Positions 32,853 to 32,984 of a stretch of 32,984 bases of DNA are shown piece after piece (within the stretch, counting starts at the first letter, position 1; each line of letters opens with the position of its first letter). The stretch comes from Deltaproteobacteria bacterium (GTDB lineage: Bacteria; Desulfobacterota; Desulfobacteria; Desulfobacterales; JAFDDL01). Below the pieces are notes generated by a model. The model was not told the origin of the DNA. It saw nothing but the letters and a program-made list of their open reading frames with translations, and searched no databases. A program made the translations under genes and the position numbers. The DNA lies in NCBI GenBank assembly GCA_019310865.1, contig JAFDDL010000002.1, forward strand, positions 1-32,984. The letters are read 5' to 3'.

Positions 32853-32984
32853 ATGGCGAAACAGAAGTTTGAGCGCAAGAAGCCGCATGTGAACGTTGGT
32901 ACGATCGGCCACATTGACCACGGCAAGACGACTCTAACGGCGGCTATCACGAAACACAATGGCTTAAAGGGTTTGGCGGAATTT
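32853..32984 (+). CDS. tuf: Elongation factor Tu, N-terminal part (cut by window edge)
   Basis: The first 44 codons of EF-Tu, the GTPase that brings aminoacyl-tRNA to the ribosome. [22 protein letters not shown] contains the P-loop GHIDHGKT. The ribosome site AGGGAGG lies about ten bases before the ATG. Four tRNA genes precede it in the order known from E. coli thrU-tyrU-glyT-thrT-tufB. The frame runs off the right edge. Confidence 0.98.
   Translation, partial: MAKQKFERKKPHVNVGTIGHIDHGKTTLTAAITKHNGLKGLAEF

Overview
The window looks like chromosomal DNA of a strictly anaerobic Desulfobacterota/deltaproteobacterium, probably Desulfobacterales. This is inference from gene content: an AhbB-type siroheme decarboxylase (alternative haem pathway of sulfate reducers), a tungsten aldehyde:ferredoxin oxidoreductase, an IlvD of the oxygen-labile Escherichia-like type, several sigma54-like promoters and myxobacterial-type envelope genes. 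Every named function rests on motifs read by eye; no database search was run.

Positions 1-11613, all on the minus strand, form one dense operon with overlaps or gaps of only a few bases. In transcription order it encodes a TolQ/ExbB-type proton channel subunit, two ExbD/TolR-type subunits, a small periplasmic protein, an FHA/transmembrane/proline-rich/TonB-like AgmX-PglI protein whose reading frame is broken at an A AAA AAG slippery sequence, an outer-membrane beta-barrel, two large TPR proteins, a beta-propeller lipoprotein and the start of another secreted protein. This is the composition of the Myxococcus Agl-Glt gliding motor and of the related Nfs spore-coat machine. A motor of one TolQ plus two TolR proteins spans the envelope through a GltG/GltJ-like TonB protein, TPR proteins and an outer-membrane barrel. 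A sigma54-like promoter (11751-11767) and a strong leader hairpin (11637-11669) precede it.

Positions 11640-12515 hold the operon's control region, a decayed sodium:solute symporter fragment and a terminator. Next come an aldehyde ferredoxin oxidoreductase (minus), then PiT phosphate transporter, DUF47 regulator and ilvD (plus). Positions 18382-23516 (minus) hold serC, the rplM-rpsI ribosomal protein operon, and mtnA, ahbB and a B12-binding radical SAM gene.

Positions 23517-31709 are more mixed: a small membrane protein and a lytic transglycosylase, each with a sigma54-like promoter, an amidohydrolase, tRNA-Arg(CCT) beside a tyrosine-recombinase remnant, a DUF169 protein converging on and overlapping a secreted metzincin protease, and an MltD-like transglycosylase with three LysM domains. 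The right edge is the conserved cluster tRNA-Thr(TGT), Tyr(GTA), Gly(TCC), Thr(GGT) followed by tuf, in the same order as thrU-tyrU-glyT-thrT-tufB of Escherichia coli. No CRISPR array, rRNA gene or complete insertion sequence was seen.
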